A stretch of DNA of 64,000 nucleotides from Clostridia bacterium (GTDB lineage Bacteria > Bacillota > Clostridia > Christensenellales > Pumilibacteraceae), in assembly GCA_022791915.1 (NCBI GenBank), contig JAAWAB010000015.1:124001-188000 (forward strand), in the 5' to 3' direction. A program made the position numbers and the translations under genes. The notes beneath the pieces were generated by a model. The model was not told the origin of the DNA. It did not search any database and saw nothing but the letters and a program-made list of their open reading frames with translations. Each line of letters begins with the position of its first letter. Positions within the stretch are counted from its first letter, which is position 1. Below are positions 1-8,130 of this stretch, piece by piece.

Positions 1-23
1 ACGGCTACATTGTACTTTTTCAT
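1..23 (-). CDS. 5' end of a minus-strand gene leaving the window (possibly asd)
   Basis: Reading the minus strand from base 23 gives ATG followed by codons for MKKYNVA before the window ends. A GGGAG ribosome binding site lies about 11 bases upstream. The gene sits downstream of a lysine riboswitch, so a lysine/diaminopimelate pathway or lysine transport product is expected. MKKYNVA resembles the start of aspartate-semialdehyde dehydrogenase, whose N-terminus runs into a dinucleotide-binding loop, but seven residues cannot settle this. The start itself is well supported; the product name is inference. Confidence 0.5.
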
Positions 24-100
24 AACTTGTTTTCTCCCGTTAAAATTGTATGTTCGATAGGGGGCAAACGTGCCCGCGGGGTGTCTGCCGCCGCAAAAAC

Positions 101-125
101 AAAAAAGACGGCACATTCTGCCGCC
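101..125 (-). terminator. Intrinsic terminator between lysine riboswitch and the minus-strand gene
   Basis: On the minus strand a 7-bp stem (GGCGGCA / TGCCGTC, one G-U pair) with a 5-base loop is followed at once by TTTTTT. It lies between the riboswitch aptamer and the start codon, where the expression platform should be. A second copy of GGCGGCAGA occurs just downstream (plus 84-93), and GGGGTGT/ACACCCC arms (plus 130-136 and 78-84) could pair around the terminator, so an alternative antiterminator fold is possible. Confidence 0.75.
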
Positions 126-156
126 GAAAACACCCCAAGCGGGGAAAGTTTATCGG

Positions 157-332
157 TTAATGTGCTCCGTTTGCCTGTAAGCGTAACGACAGTTGCGCGG
201 CTTTCGCCTACGCACCCAACGACTGCCGCCAAAAGCCCGTATGCGTCCGTCGTTTCGGCGCAGATGCCCTTTTATCGGACCGTTACGGTGTGCGGTGTGT
301 TCCGATTACTCTTGCTCTGCGCTCCTCACTAA
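157..332 (-). ncRNA. Lysine riboswitch (L-box) aptamer
   Basis: The minus strand carries the conserved lysine-riboswitch blocks in the right order: GAGGAGCGC followed by CAAGAGTA (P1/P2 with its loop-E-type motif), AAAAGGGCATCTGCGCCGAA (P3/P4 junction), then GGGTGCGT and GCGCAACTGTC (P5 arm and junction), and finally ACGGAGCACATT. A closing P1 helix pairs TTAGTG (327-332) with CACATTAA (157-164). The length of about 176 bases matches the class. It lies just behind a good promoter and ahead of an intrinsic terminator. Known members sense lysine and switch off lysine synthesis or uptake genes. Not covered by any gene; the ORF-track entries here are chance ORFs. Confidence 0.88.
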
Positions 333-339
333 CAATCGT

Positions 340-368
340 ATAATAGCACATGTTGCCGATAAAGTCAA
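340..368 (-). promoter_or_regulatory. Promoter of the lysine-riboswitch transcript
   Basis: Minus-strand TTGACT (363-368), a 17-base spacer and TATTAT (340-345) predict a start near base 333, exactly at the first base pairs of the riboswitch P1 helix. Confidence 0.75.
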
Positions 369-408
369 TCGGATAAAAAAGATTTTATGATTTTGTCGCT
401 TGTTTTGA

Positions 409-437
409 TTGAAAAATCGAACGAGATGGTATATAAT
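409..437 (+). promoter_or_regulatory. Promoter placed so that the M20 gene would be leaderless
   Basis: TTGAAA (409-414), 17 bases, TATAAT (432-437). Only six bases separate the -10 box from the ATG at 444, so transcription should begin at or beside the start codon. No Shine-Dalgarno sequence precedes this ATG or the alternatives at 387 and 426. The promoter is back-to-back with that of the lysine riboswitch, about 40 bases away. Confidence 0.65.
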
Positions 438-443
438 CTTATT

Positions 444-1523
444 ATGGGAAATTCGGACTACCTCGTAAAAACTCGTCGGGAGTTGCATCGTATTCCCGAA
501 CCGAGCGAGCGGGAATATAAAACAAGCGACTATATTGCCGCCGAACTAAAACGCATGGGGCATAAGTTTCGCCGTATGGGTACGGGTATCGTGTGCGACG
601 TAAAGGGCGAGCGAACGGATAAAACCACGGCGCTGCGTTGCGATATAGACGCGCTTCCCATAACCGAGAAAACGGATTGCCCGTATAAATCGGAAAACGG
701 CTACATGCACGCCTGCGGGCACGACGGACACACGGCTATGCTGTTATGCGTGGCAAACGAGCTTGCTGCGCGCCGCCCCCGCAACAACGTGCGCCTGATT
801 TTTCAGTTCGGAGAAGAAGGGGACGGCGGCGCTGACAAAATGATTGGTATGGGCGCCATCGACGGAGTGGACGAGATATATGCGTTTCACATGTGTCCCG
901 AACTGGAAAAGGGAAAGATTGCGTCCACAGACGGCGCGATGTTTGCGGGCACGGTGGAGTTTGACGTTGCCTTTACGGGTAAAAGTTGCCATTGCGCCGA
1001 TGTTTCGCAGGGGAACGACGCGCTCAAATCCGCCGTGCAATTTTATTTTGCGGCACAGGAGTGCAATGCCGATTGCAAAAACAATACCGTTTTTCATATC
1101 GGAAAGCTGGAAGGCGGTTCGTCGCGCAACGTGGTGGCAGGCGATGCAACCGCATATTGCACGTTCCGCTATTTCGATTCCGCCGATATCGATAAGATTA
1201 TGATGCGGCTGGAAAACGTTCTCACCGCGTGCGACATCGAGTGGGGCACCGAACACCGCGTAACGGTGCATGCCGTTTATCCGCCGCTTGTCAACAATCC
1301 CGCGGCGCTCGCGAACGTGCGCGCGCTTACAAACGTAGAAACGTGCGCGCCTCGTTTTACCGCCGAAGATTTTGCTTTTTATCTGCAAAAGATTTGCGGG
1401 TGTATGTTGTGGCTGGGGTGTAAAGACCAAACCTATTCGTCGCCGTTACACAGCGACACGTTCGGGTTCGACGAATCGGCGCTTGCGTTGGGCGTGGAAC
1501 TGTACGAAAAACTGATATTTTAA
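444..1523 (+). CDS. M20-family amidohydrolase / peptidase
   Basis: A 359-residue M20 metallohydrolase of the amidohydrolase type (hippurate hydrolase, N-acyl-amino-acid or N-acetyl-diaminopimelate deacetylase). The metal site is visible: DIDALPI near residue 68, HACGHDGHT at 89-97 and FGEEGDGG further on, with a dimerisation domain in the middle. Cytoplasmic; no signal peptide. The start at 444 is chosen over the ORF-track start at 387 because the promoter -10 box covers 432-437 and the family begins near here. It is transcribed divergently from a lysine-riboswitch-controlled gene, which makes a role in the acetylated diaminopimelate route to lysine attractive but unproven. The substrate cannot be read from sequence. 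Confidence 0.85.
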   Translation: MGNSDYLVKTRRELHRIPEPSEREYKTSDYIAAELKRMGHKFRRMGTGIVCDVKGERTDKTTALRCDIDALPITEKTDCPYKSENGYMHACGHDGHTAMLLCVANELAARRPRNNVRLIFQFGEEGDGGADKMIGMGAIDGVDEIYAFHMCPELEKGKIASTDGAMFAGTVEFDVAFTGKSCHCADVSQGNDALKSAVQFYFAAQECNADCKNNTVFHIGKLEGGSSRNVVAGDATAYCTFRYFDSADIDKIMMRLENVLTACDIEWGTEHRVTVHAVYPPLVNNPAALANVRALTNVETCAPRFTAEDFAFYLQKICGCMLWLGCKDQTYSSPLHSDTFGFDESALALGVELYEKLIF

Positions 1524-1536
1524 TCGGAGAAACAGA

Positions 1537-2802
1537 ATGGCACAAAAAAAAGGACTTATTTACCGTCTTACCATGGGCAAGGACAACCTGCCCGATTTTA
1601 CGCCCGACAGATTGCCGGGAACACGGTTTCAACTATTTAAGGACGTGTTTTTCAATCGGATAGGCGCGCTCGTAAAAATCAATCTGCTTGTATTGCTGTT
1701 TTGTCTGCCCGCTATTGCGTGGGTGGTGCTTATGCAGTTTATCAAGCAGGCGGACGGTTCGCTTTTGCCGTATTCGGGCAACGTGGGCATAGGGTATCCG
1801 ATTGTGAACGACGTGGTTACGCTCGGGCAACAGCGCGCGTTCCAATTCGATTTGCAAACGTATCTGATTCTTATTCCGTGCATTATGATTGCGAGTATCG
1901 GATTGAGCGGTGCGTTCTACGTGATTCGCCGCTTGTCCTGGGGAGAAGGAATCAGCGTGGCAAGCCACTTTTTCCAGGGAATCAAAATGAATTTCCTGCC
2001 CTTTTTGTGGTCGTCGCTGTTTGCGGGCGTATCGCTGTTTTTGGTGCTTGCCAATATAGGCATATACAACAACATGCCCGAAATCCATATTGCCTGGCGG
2101 ATTGTAGGCATTGCCGTTTCGGTGATTCAGTTTGTACTCCTGTTCAGCATGCTCGTTTTTTTAACGACGCAGGCGGTAACGTACAAGCTCAAAACGTGGG
2201 CGCTCATCAAAAACAGTTTTCTGTTTGCTATTGCATTGTTACCCACCAATCTCATCATACTGATATTAAGCGCCATACCCGTAGTGCTTCTCATGATTCT
2301 GCCCACCTTTATATCGGTGTTCGGTTATCTGCTTTTTGCACTCATCGGATTTTCGTATATTATTTTGTTATGGACGGTGTATGCGCACTGGGCATACGAT
2401 AAATTCATCAACGACAAAGTGGAAGGCGCCGTTAAAAATCGCGGCATGTACAAAAAGACGGAAGCGGACGTCAAGGCGGCGGAAGAGCGCGACCGCAAGA
2501 ATAATAACATCCGTTTCAACAATCCCAAAAAGCGTCCCAAGAAAATCACGAGTATCGACGAAGGCGAAACGTTTACGCCGCTTCCCACCAGTTTCTCGCG
2601 TGCCGACCTCATGCGTCTGGAAGAAGAGAAAGAGGCGGTCAAACGCAGTATCGACGCCGAATACGAAGACGTGGAAGACGAGTCCGATTCCGTGCCGAAC
2701 GAAACGGAAAACGAATCTGCGGCGGGCGTTGCGGAGAACGATACGGCGGCGCTTGCCGAATCGCAATCCGATACCCCCGAAAGCGGCGCGGACGAAAAGT
2801 AA
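1537..2802 (+). CDS. YesL/DUF624-like integral membrane protein with charged tail
   Basis: A 421-residue protein. Residues 1-35 are soluble and contain TRFQLFKDVFFNRIGALVKIN, then about five or six hydrophobic segments follow up to about residue 290, resembling the DUF624/YesL membrane family. The last 120 residues are hydrophilic, first basic (NNPKKRPKK) and then strongly acidic (DAEYEDVEDE), and look disordered and cytoplasmic. It starts 14 bases after the M20 gene behind a GGAGAAACAG ribosome site and its stop touches the next ATG, so it is part of one operon. No specific function is known for the family; some members sit beside sugar transporters, which is not the case here. Confidence 0.6.
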   Translation: MAQKKGLIYRLTMGKDNLPDFTPDRLPGTRFQLFKDVFFNRIGALVKINLLVLLFCLPAIAWVVLMQFIKQADGSLLPYSGNVGIGYPIVNDVVTLGQQRAFQFDLQTYLILIPCIMIASIGLSGAFYVIRRLSWGEGISVASHFFQGIKMNFLPFLWSSLFAGVSLFLVLANIGIYNNMPEIHIAWRIVGIAVSVIQFVLLFSMLVFLTTQAVTYKLKTWALIKNSFLFAIALLPTNLIILILSAIPVVLLMILPTFISVFGYLLFALIGFSYIILLWTVYAHWAYDKFINDKVEGAVKNRGMYKKTEADVKAAEERDRKNNNIRFNNPKKRPKKITSIDEGETFTPLPTSFSRADLMRLEEEKEAVKRSIDAEYEDVEDESDSVPNETENESAAGVAENDTAALAESQSDTPESGADEK

Positions 2803-3510
2803 ATGTATACCGCGCTTGCCGAGGTGTATGATTTGTTTGCCGAGTCGGACGCGCAGAAACGGGGCGAATATTACGCGCGGTTTCTGCCTGCGGGCGGCGA
2901 AGGCGTGGATATCGGTTGCGGTACGGGCGAGGTAACGTTGGCGCTCTATCGGTTGGGATTCCGTGTTTACGGGGTGGACGCGAGTGCCGCCATGCTGTCG
3001 GCGGCGTCCGATAAAGCGTTGCGTTCGGGCGCGGATATACGCTTTATTGCGGGTGACGCCGCGTGCGTTCCCTATGTGCACCCGCTTGATTTCGCGGTTG
3101 CGGCGAACGACGTGTTCAATTACGTGCCCCGATTGGCGCCCGCGTTTGCAAGTGTATACAAAGCGTTGCGTTCGGGCGGCGTGTTTGCGTTTGATATGAG
3201 CAGCGCGTATAAACTCGAAAACGTGTTGGCGGGCAACACGTTTTCGGAAACAAAGAACGATATCACCTACGTATGGAAAAATTTCCGCTCGGGGAACAAG
3301 CTGAATATCGATTTTACGGTATTTTCGCCGAGGGGGCAATCATATATAAAAACGAGCGAAACGCAAACGCAGTATATTCGGGACACCGAAGAAGTGACAG
3401 ACGCGTTGCGTGCGGCGGGGTTTACGGGCGTGCGTGCCTATGCGTTCGGAAAAAAGAGCAAACCCCAACCCGAAACGGAACGAATAGCGTTCGTGGCGGA
3501 AAAACAGTAA
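2803..3510 (+). CDS. Class I SAM-dependent methyltransferase
   Basis: A 235-residue protein. The SAM-binding motif I is plain (GVDIGCGTGEVTLALY), followed by YGVDASAAML (acidic end of strand 2) and a motif II-like DFAVAANDVFNYV. The fold is complete for a small-molecule or protein methyltransferase. The ATG follows the upstream stop codon directly, implying translational coupling. The substrate is not evident. Later LNIDFTVFSPRGQSYIKTSETQ matches the extra beta-sheet insert seen in many uncharacterised Bacillota methyltransferases. Confidence 0.85.
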   Translation: MYTALAEVYDLFAESDAQKRGEYYARFLPAGGEGVDIGCGTGEVTLALYRLGFRVYGVDASAAMLSAASDKALRSGADIRFIAGDAACVPYVHPLDFAVAANDVFNYVPRLAPAFASVYKALRSGGVFAFDMSSAYKLENVLAGNTFSETKNDITYVWKNFRSGNKLNIDFTVFSPRGQSYIKTSETQTQYIRDTEEVTDALRAAGFTGVRAYAFGKKSKPQPETERIAFVAEKQ

Positions 3511-3530
3511 GAAAAGCGGAGTAAAAAAAA

Positions 3531-5165
3531 TTGGGTACAGTCGTCAGATTCAAACCGGATATGGATTATTATTACGCGCGCGGACTCACGCAGTACGAGA
3601 GCGAGAATTTTATCGATGCGCTGAAAAACTATCGGGAGGCGTATAAATTTGCCGATAATCCCGAAGAAAAAGATTTTCAGGCAATCATAGAAGTGGAAAT
3701 GGCGAGCTGTTACCGTCATCTTCACCTTACCCGCGAAACGCAGACGCTGTATTATAAATCGCTTACCAACAAGATTCCCGACGTGGCATTCGACAGCGTA
3801 ATCGGATTGATTGAAATTTTCGGCGCCAATGGCAACGACGAGGCGCTTAAATACTATATGGATTTGGCGGCAAAAAAAGGATTCAGCCGCGAAATGGATT
3901 TCATAGACGCGGCAACGCATTTCTATGCCCAGCGCGAGTACCGCGTGGAGCCGCCGCCCGAACAGAACATGCTCGATTTGGGGCGCAAACTTCTGGAAGC
4001 GGGGCAGTATGAGTTTGCCCGTCAGCTTTTGGAAGTGATTCCGCCCGATTCGTCGGTGTATCCGCAGGCGTGTACCCGTCTTGCCACGCTCTGCAACGCA
4101 AGCGGCGACTACGAAAAAGCGCTCGAATACGTGAAAAAGGCAGACCCTGCCGACGCGGAAACAATGGTGAACACCGTGTTGGCATTGTATAAAGCGGGGC
4201 GCACCGACGAATACGAAGAAGCGGTCGAAGAACTCGCGCGCGCGGAAACGGACGACGTTACGGCGCTCGGGCAGTTTATCCGCGTGTCCGCCATTGTGGG
4301 GCGGGGCGATTTGGTCATCAAATTCGGGCGGCTGTTGATTCGCGTTTCGCCCGTTCGCACCCCCATGCTGTGCTATGCCGTGGCGCTTTCCAATGCAGGG
4401 GAACTGCGGGAGGCACGCAAAGTGATGGTGGCGTTGCAGTCGCTGTATCCGTACGACGCCGTGATACGCGTGTATTCGTCGCTGATTGCCGCGCTTACCG
4501 CGCCCGCCGATTTTTCGCTTACGTGCGAATTGCCGAACAACGCGGAAAGCGATATTTTGAGCGAGTTGAACGGCGTGTTGGCGGAATGCGGCACCGACCG
4601 TGCGTTGCTCCGCAGCCGCTTGCGCAACGAAAAGTTGCGCACGGGCATTTTGATGGTGTTTCAGGCGGGCAGCGATTCGTCCAAGCGTATTCTTGCCGAT
4701 ATCGTAGCCGATATCCCGTATTTCGAGCGGTATATCCGTCACTGTTTAATCGACCCCGGCTTTCCCGACGCCGACAAAAGAATTTTGTTGCCCGTGGCGC
4801 TCAAACGACTCAAAAAGCGCCCCGTGTATCTCACGTGCAGAGATATCTGCCGCGCACTGTACGGAAAAGCGCCTGCGCGTATCGGGTCGCGGTGGAGTGA
4901 CGCATACTATATCGCGTACAGCGCGATTGCGCTCTTCGGGTGCGAGAACTTCGAGCGCGAGTTCGACACCGTGTTTGAAAATCTGCACGCCTCGCTCGAA
5001 GGGGAGAACAACGTGGATTCGGTGGCGGTTGCCGCCGTGCTCGCGCGCAACGTGAAAAAGGTAAGCGCCTTACGCGACGACGAATGTTGTATCGAACTGT
5101 TCGGCGCAAACAGAGAAAATTATTTTTCCTATCTCGATAAAGTGAAACCCAAACGCACCCGATAA
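3531..5165 (+). CDS. TPR-repeat protein
   Basis: A 544-residue alpha-helical protein starting at TTG, with GGAG nine bases upstream (no ATG fits). N-terminal helices YYYARGLTQYESENFIDALKNYREA have the TPR signature, and further TPR-like units recur through about residue 330 (for example ALEYVKKADPADAETMVNTV). The C-terminal 200 residues are less repetitive and contain a conserved-looking DRALLRSRLRNEKLRTGILMVFQAGSDSSKRILADI block. No signal peptide. Probably a cytoplasmic scaffold or interaction protein; its partner may be the helical-repeat protein encoded next. Specific function unknown. Confidence 0.7.
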   Translation: MGTVVRFKPDMDYYYARGLTQYESENFIDALKNYREAYKFADNPEEKDFQAIIEVEMASCYRHLHLTRETQTLYYKSLTNKIPDVAFDSVIGLIEIFGANGNDEALKYYMDLAAKKGFSREMDFIDAATHFYAQREYRVEPPPEQNMLDLGRKLLEAGQYEFARQLLEVIPPDSSVYPQACTRLATLCNASGDYEKALEYVKKADPADAETMVNTVLALYKAGRTDEYEEAVEELARAETDDVTALGQFIRVSAIVGRGDLVIKFGRLLIRVSPVRTPMLCYAVALSNAGELREARKVMVALQSLYPYDAVIRVYSSLIAALTAPADFSLTCELPNNAESDILSELNGVLAECGTDRALLRSRLRNEKLRTGILMVFQAGSDSSKRILADIVADIPYFERYIRHCLIDPGFPDADKRILLPVALKRLKKRPVYLTCRDICRALYGKAPARIGSRWSDAYYIAYSAIALFGCENFEREFDTVFENLHASLEGENNVDSVAVAAVLARNVKKVSALRDDECCIELFGANRENYFSYLDKVKPKRTR

Positions 5166-5191
5166 AAACCGAAGAAAGGCGGAAGATAAAT

Positions 5192-5995
5192 ATGTTTGAT
5201 TTCGACAAAAGTTTTGAAGAATACGTAATAAAGTGGTACGACGCACACCGCGACCAAACGGAAAATGCCGACGAGTTGGAAGACAAAATGCCCGAACTGT
5301 ACGAACAGTGGGCAAACGAGCCGCTCGAAGTGTTGAGCGGACTGACGCCGCATGCGTTTTTCGATAACATCGACGCGCCCGACCTTATCAAGTTAATGGT
5401 ATCGGCGTGCGAAGGCGAGCAGAATCCCAGTTCGTTGCTATTGGACCGCATTGCCGCCACGCCGCCGTGCGCACAGGGCTTGCGCGACCTGATTCGCACG
5501 TCGTCCAACGCCAAAGCAAAAATCATTGCCGCCAATCTTTTGACCGAAATGGGCGAAGACCACCCGCTCGACGTTTACGTGCGGCAAATCTGTGACACGG
5601 CGTGCGACGAAGGGTTGCGCGAACTGGGGGTGGAAGTTCTGTGCGAAAATGCCGACAACGTATCCGATTTGCTGTATAACGCGATACCTTCGGCAACGCA
5701 TGCGCAAAAGGGCATGATAGCCGAAGTGCTGGTAAACGCAAAGCGGGACGACCGCACGTTGCGTCTGTTGGAAGAACTGTTTGCACAGGGCGACAATGTA
5801 CCGTTTTATGCGGGACTCATGGGTAAATACGGCGACGAACGGGCGTCGGCAATGCTGTATCGCGCGCTCGACACCTGCAACTATGCCGAATACATCGAAA
5901 TCAAAAACGCAATCGAACGCATGGGCGGCGTGGTAGACGACGACAGGGATTTTTCGGACGACCCCGACTACCGCGTGATTAAAAATTTAGGGTAA
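5192..5995 (+). CDS. HEAT-like helical-repeat protein, function unknown
   Basis: A 267-residue acidic protein that reads as repeated helix pairs: LIKLMVSACEG, LRDLIRTSSNAKAKIIAANLLTEMG, LRELGVEVLCENADNVSDLLYNAI and so on. This spacing is typical of HEAT/ARM-type solenoids, although no repeat is a textbook match. It starts 26 bases after the TPR gene, with GAAAGGCGGA upstream, so the two are likely co-translated and may bind each other. No catalytic motif, signal peptide or membrane segment is visible. Confidence 0.6.
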   Translation: MFDFDKSFEEYVIKWYDAHRDQTENADELEDKMPELYEQWANEPLEVLSGLTPHAFFDNIDAPDLIKLMVSACEGEQNPSSLLLDRIAATPPCAQGLRDLIRTSSNAKAKIIAANLLTEMGEDHPLDVYVRQICDTACDEGLRELGVEVLCENADNVSDLLYNAIPSATHAQKGMIAEVLVNAKRDDRTLRLLEELFAQGDNVPFYAGLMGKYGDERASAMLYRALDTCNYAEYIEIKNAIERMGGVVDDDRDFSDDPDYRVIKNLG

Positions 5996-6030
5996 CGCCG
6001 AATACGCAGTCGGCAAAGGAGAACAAGTAA

Positions 6031-6774
6031 ATGGCGCGGAAGGTTCTGACGCTGGAAATGATACGGGCAAACGGCGAATTCCGCAAGTTAATCGACGCGG
6101 CAAACACCAATCTCGAATATATGGGGTATACCGAGCACGGCTTGCGGCACGTGGGCTATGTTTCCAAAACAACCGCCAATATTCTCACCGAGCTGGGGTA
6201 CGACGCGCGCACCGTGGAATTAGGCGCCATTGCGGGCTGGATTCACGATATCGGCAACGCAATCAACCGCAAACATCACGGACTCACGGGCGCCACGCTC
6301 GCTTTCGACGCGCTCAACCGCATGCACATGGATATCGGCGAAATTGCCACCGTTATCGGCGCAATCGGCAACCACGAAGAAGAAAACGGTTTGCCCGTCA
6401 ATCCCGTTTCGGCGGCGCTCATTATTGCCGACAAATCGGACGCGCACCGTTCGCGCGTGCGTAAAAACAAATCGATTGATTATGCCGACATTCATGACCG
6501 CGTGAATATGGCAATCAAGAAAAACTATTTGGTGGTAGATAAAGAGAAGCGGAAAATTCGCCTTGTCATCTTTATGGACGCCATTTCGTCGACTATGGAC
6601 TATATGCAGATTTATCTCACGCGCATTCTGCTGTGCGAGAAAGCCGCCGAGTTTTTGGGGTGTGTGTTCGAACTGATGATAAACGGGGCGGTGATTAACC
6701 GCCAAAAACCCATTGTGCCCGTGCCGCAGTTGACGGCCGGCGAACGCAATGTAAGCGAAGAAGAAAACGTATGA
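6031..6774 (+). CDS. HD-domain phosphohydrolase
   Basis: A 247-residue protein with the HD metal-binding pattern: TEHGLRHVG (His40), GWIHDIGNAINRKHHG (His72-Asp73), GNHEEENG and IIADKSDAHRSR. Such proteins hydrolyse phosphate esters of nucleotides or related compounds with bound divalent metal; the substrate is not evident. A strong AAGGAG site lies upstream. It is the last gene of the run that began at 444 and is followed within a few bases by a hairpin terminator. In several Bacillota the same kind of HD protein accompanies a methyltransferase and TPR genes, but I know of no proven joint role. Confidence 0.8.
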   Translation: MARKVLTLEMIRANGEFRKLIDAANTNLEYMGYTEHGLRHVGYVSKTTANILTELGYDARTVELGAIAGWIHDIGNAINRKHHGLTGATLAFDALNRMHMDIGEIATVIGAIGNHEEENGLPVNPVSAALIIADKSDAHRSRVRKNKSIDYADIHDRVNMAIKKNYLVVDKEKRKIRLVIFMDAISSTMDYMQIYLTRILLCEKAAEFLGCVFELMINGAVINRQKPIVPVPQLTAGERNVSEEENV

Positions 6775-6806
6775 AAAAAGCGGGTGCCGTGCGCACCCGC
6801 TTTTTA
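6775..6806. terminator. Bidirectional intrinsic terminator
   Basis: GCGGGTGC / GCACCCGC stem with a short loop, preceded by AAAAAA and followed by TTTTT. It serves the HD-hydrolase operon on the plus strand and the converging HPr-like gene on the minus strand. Confidence 0.9.
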
Positions 6807-6828
6807 TAGTGTTTTCGGTATCTTGTGC

Positions 6829-7059
6829 TTATTTAACGACAAACGGTGCGAGTTCCGCAATCAAATCGTCGCATTTGTCGCTGTAAATTTCCAACACAAT
6901 CGGTTTGGATAAATCCAGACTGAAAATGCCGAGCAACGATTTTGCGTCGATTACGAAACGACCGCTGCGAAGGTCGATGTCATAAGGGTATTTGCTTGCG
7001 ATATTGACGAAACTCTTCACGCTTTCCGCCATGCTCAACGATACTTTCAAAGATTTCAT
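6829..7059 (-). CDS. HPr-like protein without the active-site histidine
   Basis: A 76-residue protein that aligns with the PTS phosphocarrier HPr: FVNIASKYPYDIDL matches the helix after the active site and KSLLGIFSLDL matches the KSIMGVMSL segment. The regulatory serine (HPr Ser46) is kept as Ser41. The phosphorylatable His15 falls at Met10 and Arg17 at Glu12, so it cannot carry phosphate from enzyme I. This recalls Crh of Bacillus, which keeps only the serine site and works in catabolite control, but Crh identity is not shown. GGAGG lies 11 bases before the ATG. It is a stand-alone gene with its own promoter; no PTS genes are nearby. Confidence 0.75.
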   Translation of the reverse strand: MKSLKVSLSMAESVKSFVNIASKYPYDIDLRSGRFVIDAKSLLGIFSLDLSKPIVLEIYSDKCDDLIAELAPFVVK

Positions 7060-7103
7060 AAAACGGTTATCCCTCCATCATATAGAATAATGTCATTACA
7101 CAT

Positions 7104-7132
7104 AGTATAATGGAAAAACGCAAAAAAGGCAA
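7104..7132 (-). promoter_or_regulatory. Promoter of the HPr-like gene
   Basis: Minus-strand TTGCCT (7127-7132), 17 bases, TATACT (7104-7109), about 45 bases before the start codon. Confidence 0.7.
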
Positions 7133-7182
7133 TCGTTTTACAAAATATTTTCGTATTTATTTTTTAATCGTAAAAAAAGTGC

Positions 7183-7212
7183 TTGTAATGCCGCATAAAA
7201 ATATGATACACT
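7183..7212 (+). promoter_or_regulatory. Promoter of the 7243 gene
   Basis: TTGTAA (7183-7188), 18 bases, TACACT (7207-7212), divergent from the HPr-like promoter about 50 bases away. The predicted leader is about 24 bases and contains the GGAG site. Confidence 0.55.
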
Positions 7213-7242
7213 TATAGAGAAAACGGAACAGGAGTGTGTGCA

Positions 7243-8067
7243 ATGGATAAAAAACAGATATGGGCGGCTATGGAAACGGATATCGATAAGTCGCTCGACG
7301 CATTCAACGCGGCGGCTGCCGACCTTATGAACGCAACGTATATCATCATATCGGGGAAGATTTCCAAGCTACTGCAAAGTATCGCGCAGTCGCGTCCGCT
7401 GTACGAATATCTGGCGGGGGAAACGGACGGCTACAATTTTGCCGAAGGATTCCGTTCCCGACAGTTCCGCGACGAAAACGGGCGCCCGTATATAGACGTG
7501 CCCGAAGAACCGCGCGAGCAGATTCGATTTGCGTTTTGCATGCTGTTTGCCATCGATACGGGAAAACTGAACATTGAAAATCTGTTGCATACGTTCTATT
7601 ATAACGCCGACGCCAACACCGAATTGCACGATTTCTGTGCCGAAGTGGTGCGTCCGTTCGTGCGCAATCTGAACGCGGTGTTTGCCGCGCCCGACGCCGT
7701 GCCCGAGTCGCCCGCGGCGGAAGAGAGCGTTGCCGCCACGTTGCCGCTTACGGCGGAATCCGAACCGCAGACGCAATCCGATTCGTCTGCCGACAGTTTG
7801 CTGGCGTCGCTTTCCGACGTGGCAAGCGAACTGATTGACGCCGTGTCCAAAAACATCACGCTTTCCATCAGCCGCAGGGAAGAACTGCTACTCGTGTGTG
7901 ATGCGTTTAACGAAGCGGTGCGCTTTAAGGAACGCAAAACCATCCGACTCATGTACATCGCGCTCAAATACACGCTTAAATGCAGTTCGATATTTTCCGA
8001 ACTGGAAGAAAAGTACAACGACCTTGCCTACCTTATGCGCGGTTTGGGTATCGGGGGAGAAGAATAA
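7243..8067 (+). CDS. Conserved-looking protein of unknown function
   Basis: A 274-residue protein I do not recognise. The ATG at 7243 is preferred to the ORF-track GTG at 7234 because GGAG (7231-7234) sits eight bases before it. Residues 1-140 and 195-274 are mostly helical and moderately hydrophobic without clear membrane spans; a low-complexity acidic/alanine/serine linker (about residues 148-185) separates them. Two separate helical domains joined by a flexible linker is the simplest reading. It is a monocistronic gene between its own promoter and a terminator, beside the HPr-like gene. Confidence 0.6.
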   Translation: MDKKQIWAAMETDIDKSLDAFNAAAADLMNATYIIISGKISKLLQSIAQSRPLYEYLAGETDGYNFAEGFRSRQFRDENGRPYIDVPEEPREQIRFAFCMLFAIDTGKLNIENLLHTFYYNADANTELHDFCAEVVRPFVRNLNAVFAAPDAVPESPAAEESVAATLPLTAESEPQTQSDSSADSLLASLSDVASELIDAVSKNITLSISRREELLLVCDAFNEAVRFKERKTIRLMYIALKYTLKCSSIFSELEEKYNDLAYLMRGLGIGGEE

Positions 8068-8083
8068 CCGAAAAACAAAAAGA

Positions 8084-8107
8084 CAACCGAAAAACGGTTG
8101 CCTTTTT
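8084..8107 (+). terminator. Intrinsic terminator after the 7243 gene
   Basis: CAACCG aaaaa CGGTTG hairpin followed by CCTTTTT, 17 bases after the stop codon. Confidence 0.8.
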
Positions 8108-8130
8108 CGCTTTGTTTGTTGCGTATGGGG

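Noticed and set aside
20-332. ORF-track entries 20..232 (-) and 27..332 (+) as genes
   Set aside because: They lie over the lysine riboswitch and its terminator, lack ribosome sites and have no recognisable protein pattern.
744-4742. Long minus-strand ORFs (744..1430, 2368..3339, 3438..4742)
   Set aside because: All are antisense to well-recognised plus-strand genes and have His/Arg-rich compositions typical of reverse-frame shadows.
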